NCBI GenBank assembly: GCA_048013815.1
Contig: CM106585.1
Span: forward strand, 18,042,001 to 18,106,000
Direction of reading: 5' to 3'
From: Setoptus koraiensis
Taxonomy: Eukaryota > Arthropoda
DNA: 64,000 nt
Both the position numbers and the translations under genes were made by a program. Below the pieces are notes generated by a model. The model was not told the origin of the DNA. It was given only the letters and a program-made list of their open reading frames with translations, and did not search any database. Positions 61,452-64,000 of the stretch are shown piece by piece. The stretch's first letter is position 1; every line of letters begins with the position of its first letter.

Positions 61452-61992
61452 GAAAAAGATTTTTTTTTTTCCAATCAAATATTATCACATAGCGCAAAAA
61501 AAAGAAATTCGCTAATTCAAGCTTCGCGCCGCCACTCACGCATGCCTAAAGGTGGTAGTCGAACATGAGAAAACGTGATACAACACACACAGGGGCAAGC
61601 ATGTAATCTATTTTATTTGGCGACTTCAGTGTGGTGGATTCGCAATAGCAATTTTGCACAAGCAACTATAGTAATACACATGAACTTTCTCTCCTATGTA
61701 TCATTATGTGGTAATGCTGCCAGTAGTCCGCGAGATGTTATCACATTGACTTTACTTACATTACATGATTGAAAAGCAGTACAATTCGATTCGTCAACGG
61801 CAAACAACAAAAGTTTTTAACAATAGGGTTCATTAGCCTCATTTAATAACTGGCCACGCCACCATATTAATACTCTCGCTCTCACTAGCGGCAACACTCA
61901 CTATCGAATATTATCTCTCACTTTGTATGAGATAGTACAACACTTGAGGGATACTTAACAGACGAGAGCAACACTTAAACACGAGCACCAAA
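61452..61992. other. Upstream region of PMCA copy 2
   Basis: AT-rich sequence unrelated to the 5' flank of copy 1. An in-frame TGA at 61945-61947 fixes Met 61993 as the earliest start. The ATG context CCAAAATG fits the invertebrate consensus. No TATA box is convincing. Confidence 0.5.
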
Positions 61993-64000
61993 ATGAGCGA
62001 CCAATACCTGTCCCTGGCCCAGTTGAGGGAACTTATGGACCATAAGGGCCAGGAAGCAGTCAGATATATCAAAGAAAAATTTGGAACCCCTCAAAATTTA
62101 TGCCTTCAATTAAATACCTCATCCAACGAAGGTCTATCAGGCAACGAAGATGACATTAATCAACGAAAACAGTTATATGGTGAAAACTCAATTCCACCCT
62201 CTAAACCAAAAACATTTCTGCAATTAGTGTGGGAGGCATTACATGATGCTACATTGATTATATTAGAGATAGCTGCAATTATTAGTTTAGCTTTAGCATT
62301 TTACTCAGCGCCAGCTGTAGACGAAGAAGATGGACCACATGGAGATGCGTCAGAACAAGAGGCCAGCTGGATAGAGGGTGCCGCCATTTTAGTTTCGGTA
62401 TTGATTGTAGTTATCGTGACAGCCTTTAATGATTATACAAAAGAGAAACAATTTCGTGGATTACAAAATCGTATTGAAACAGAACATAAATTTGCTGTTA
62501 TTAGAGGCGGTGAAGTTATACAAATTCCAGTCAGTGACCTAGTGGTCGGCGACATATGTCAAGTAAAATATGGTGATTTATTACCAGCTGATGGTGTTAT
62601 TATTCAAAGTAATGACCTAAAAGTAGACGAGAGTTCGCTTACTGGCGAATCAGACCATCTTAGAAAAGGCGAAGATAGTGATCCAATATTGTTTAGTGGT
62701 ACACATGTCATGGAGGGAAGCGGTCGAATGGTTGTGACAGCCGTTGGTATTAACTCTCAAGCTGGTATTATATTTGCCCTATTGGGAGCTGCTCAAACAA
62801 AAGATGATGAAGATAAGAAGGCGGCTAGAAAACAAGCGAAAAAGTCGCGAAAAGCCAGGACTAAGTCGCAACCGGACATCGAAATGCAAACTAGCATGAA
62901 GACTAGCCAATCTGGCCAGGCAGGTGTTGCCGGTCAAACAGTGTCAGCAATAACAGAAAATTCTCCTATGATGGCAAATGCTATCTCTACTACTACTACT
63001 ACTACTGCCAAACCGCACGATGCAACTAGTCAACAACTACAAGATGCAACTACTCAGCCTGGTGATCAACAAAGAAAATCTACCCAAGATGAGGAGCCTA
63101 ATCGTCATAAAGACAAATCGGTTCTACAAGCAAAACTAACTAAACTAGCCATTCACATCGGTTATGCCGGATCAGGTATAGCTGTTATGACCGTCTTGAT
63201 ATTAATTATTCGTTTTATTATTACAAAATTTGTTGTTGAACGACAACAATGGCACATGCATCATATACAATATTTTGTTAAATTTATCATTATTGGTGTT
63301 ACTGTATTAGTTGTGGCAGTACCAGAGGGTCTACCATTGGCTGTAACGTTGGCATTGGCTTATTCTGTAAAGAAAATGATGAAAGACAACAATTTAGTTC
63401 GTCATTTAGATGCTTGCGAGACAATGGGTAATGCCACTGCAATATGTTCAGATAAAACTGGAACATTAACTACTAATCGTATGTCTGTAGTGCAATCGTA
63501 TGTTTGCGGAAAGCGTTTTCATCAACCAAAACCCGACAATCAATATCTGACGCCTAAAGTAGTAGATTTACTTGTAGATGCAATATCGTTAAATAGTGCA
63601 TACACAACACGAATTATGATGCCAGATACTCCAGGTGATTTGCCCAAGCAAGTGGGTAACAAAACTGAATGCTCATTATTAGGTTATGTATTAGATTTAG
63701 GACGTGATTATCAATCAGTAAGAAACTCATATCCCGAACAAAGGCTTTACAAGGTTTACACTTTTAATAGTGTTCGAAAATCAATGTCAACTGTTATCCA
63801 GTTACCTGACAATGCCGGTTTTCGGGTATTCACCAAGGGCGCCTCAGAGATAGTAATGAAAAAGTGCGTATTTATTTATGGCGAAAATGGAGAATTGAAA
63901 CGATTTTCTCAGCAAGAACAAGAACGTGTACAGCAACAAGTAATAGAACCAATGGCGTGCGATGGATTGCGTACAATTTGTATAGCATACAAAGATTATG
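61993..64000 (+). CDS. PMCA: Plasma membrane Ca2+-ATPase (PMCA) copy 2, partial
   Basis: The first 669 codons plus one base of the pump: TM1-TM4, TGES, PEGLP, the CSDKTGTLT phosphorylation site with Asp487, and KGASE, with the frame open at the window edge. Read against copy 1 (constant offset 15,662) I found no substitution or indel over 2,008 bases, including synonymous sites and the Thr-coding ACT microsatellite. Identity stops exactly at the ATG, because the base before it and everything upstream differ. It could be a very recent duplicate driven by another promoter, one end of a larger rearrangement, or an assembly duplication. Whether the introns of copy 1 are present lies beyond the window. 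Confidence 0.93.
   Translation, partial: MSDQYLSLAQLRELMDHKGQEAVRYIKEKFGTPQNLCLQLNTSSNEGLSGNEDDINQRKQLYGENSIPPSKPKTFLQLVWEALHDATLIILEIAAIISLALAFYSAPAVDEEDGPHGDASEQEASWIEGAAILVSVLIVVIVTAFNDYTKEKQFRGLQNRIETEHKFAVIRGGEVIQIPVSDLVVGDICQVKYGDLLPADGVIIQSNDLKVDESSLTGESDHLRKGEDSDPILFSGTHVMEGSGRMVVTAVGINSQAGIIFALLGAAQTKDDEDKKAARKQAKKSRKARTKSQPDIEMQTSMKTSQSGQAGVAGQTVSAITENSPMMANAISTTTTTTAKPHDATSQQLQDATTQPGDQQRKSTQDEEPNRHKDKSVLQAKLTKLAIHIGYAGSGIAVMTVLILIIRFIITKFVVERQQWHMHHIQYFVKFIIIGVTVLVVAVPEGLPLAVTLALAYSVKKMMKDNNLVRHLDACETMGNATAICSDKTGTLTTNRMSVVQSYVCGKRFHQPKPDNQYLTPKVVDLLVDAISLNSAYTTRIMMPDTPGDLPKQVGNKTECSLLGYVLDLGRDYQSVRNSYPEQRLYKVYTFNSVRKSMSTVIQLPDNAGFRVFTKGASEIVMKKCVFIYGENGELKRFSQQEQERVQQQVIEPMACDGLRTICIAYKDY

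Overview
This is eukaryotic DNA, most likely from an arthropod. A chelicerate or mite is my guess, but nothing seen here proves it. Support comes from short GT-AG introns of about 100-130 bp inside a P-type ATPase gene, AATAAA/ATTAAA poly(A) signals, abundant CA/GT and CAA microsatellites, a Tc1/mariner-type transposase relic, and an exact 500-N scaffold gap. I see no operons, ribosome binding sites, tRNA, rRNA or CRISPR.

Layout. (1) 1-2.8 kb: moderately AT-rich, with two minus-strand reading frames: a fragment running off the left edge (1-386) and a complete 496-residue orphan membrane protein with a signal peptide (826-2316). (2) 2.82-3.6 kb: a broken Tc1/mariner-like DNA transposon. (3) 3.9-about 42 kb: a long, conspicuously GC-rich domain with no recognisable gene, interrupted by a 500-N gap (19610-20109). 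It is full of minisatellites and two recurrent 8-bp palindromes, TTACGTAA and GGGGCCCC. An AT-rich island at 25.7-26.3 kb looks inserted. (4) 42-46.3 kb: transition to AT-rich sequence with many simple repeats, ending in a consensus splice donor at 45848/45849. (5) 46.3-61.4 kb: a plasma-membrane Ca2+-ATPase (PMCA, P2B-type) gene on the plus strand with three common exons (46331-49033, 49168-49593, 49690-49983). Several alternative C-termini follow: read-through into intron 3, and two homologous exons (52564-53079 and 57328-57462) that each complete the calmodulin-binding domain. A third terminal exon at 61309-61408 is possible. (6) 61993-64000: a second copy of the start of the same PMCA coding sequence, identical by eye to copy 1 over 2,008 bases and cut by the window edge.

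The clearest biology is the PMCA gene: an ATP-driven Ca2+ extrusion pump whose calmodulin-regulated tail is swapped by alternative 3' exons, at the same protein position as the C splice site of vertebrate PMCAs. The most puzzling structural fact is the second copy. Its identity to copy 1 starts exactly at the ATG, while the upstream sequences are unrelated, so it is either a very recent rearrangement or an assembly artefact. In the GC-rich domain the repeated TTACGTAA sites match the consensus of PAR/E4BP4-type bZIP factors and may be regulatory. That is inference.
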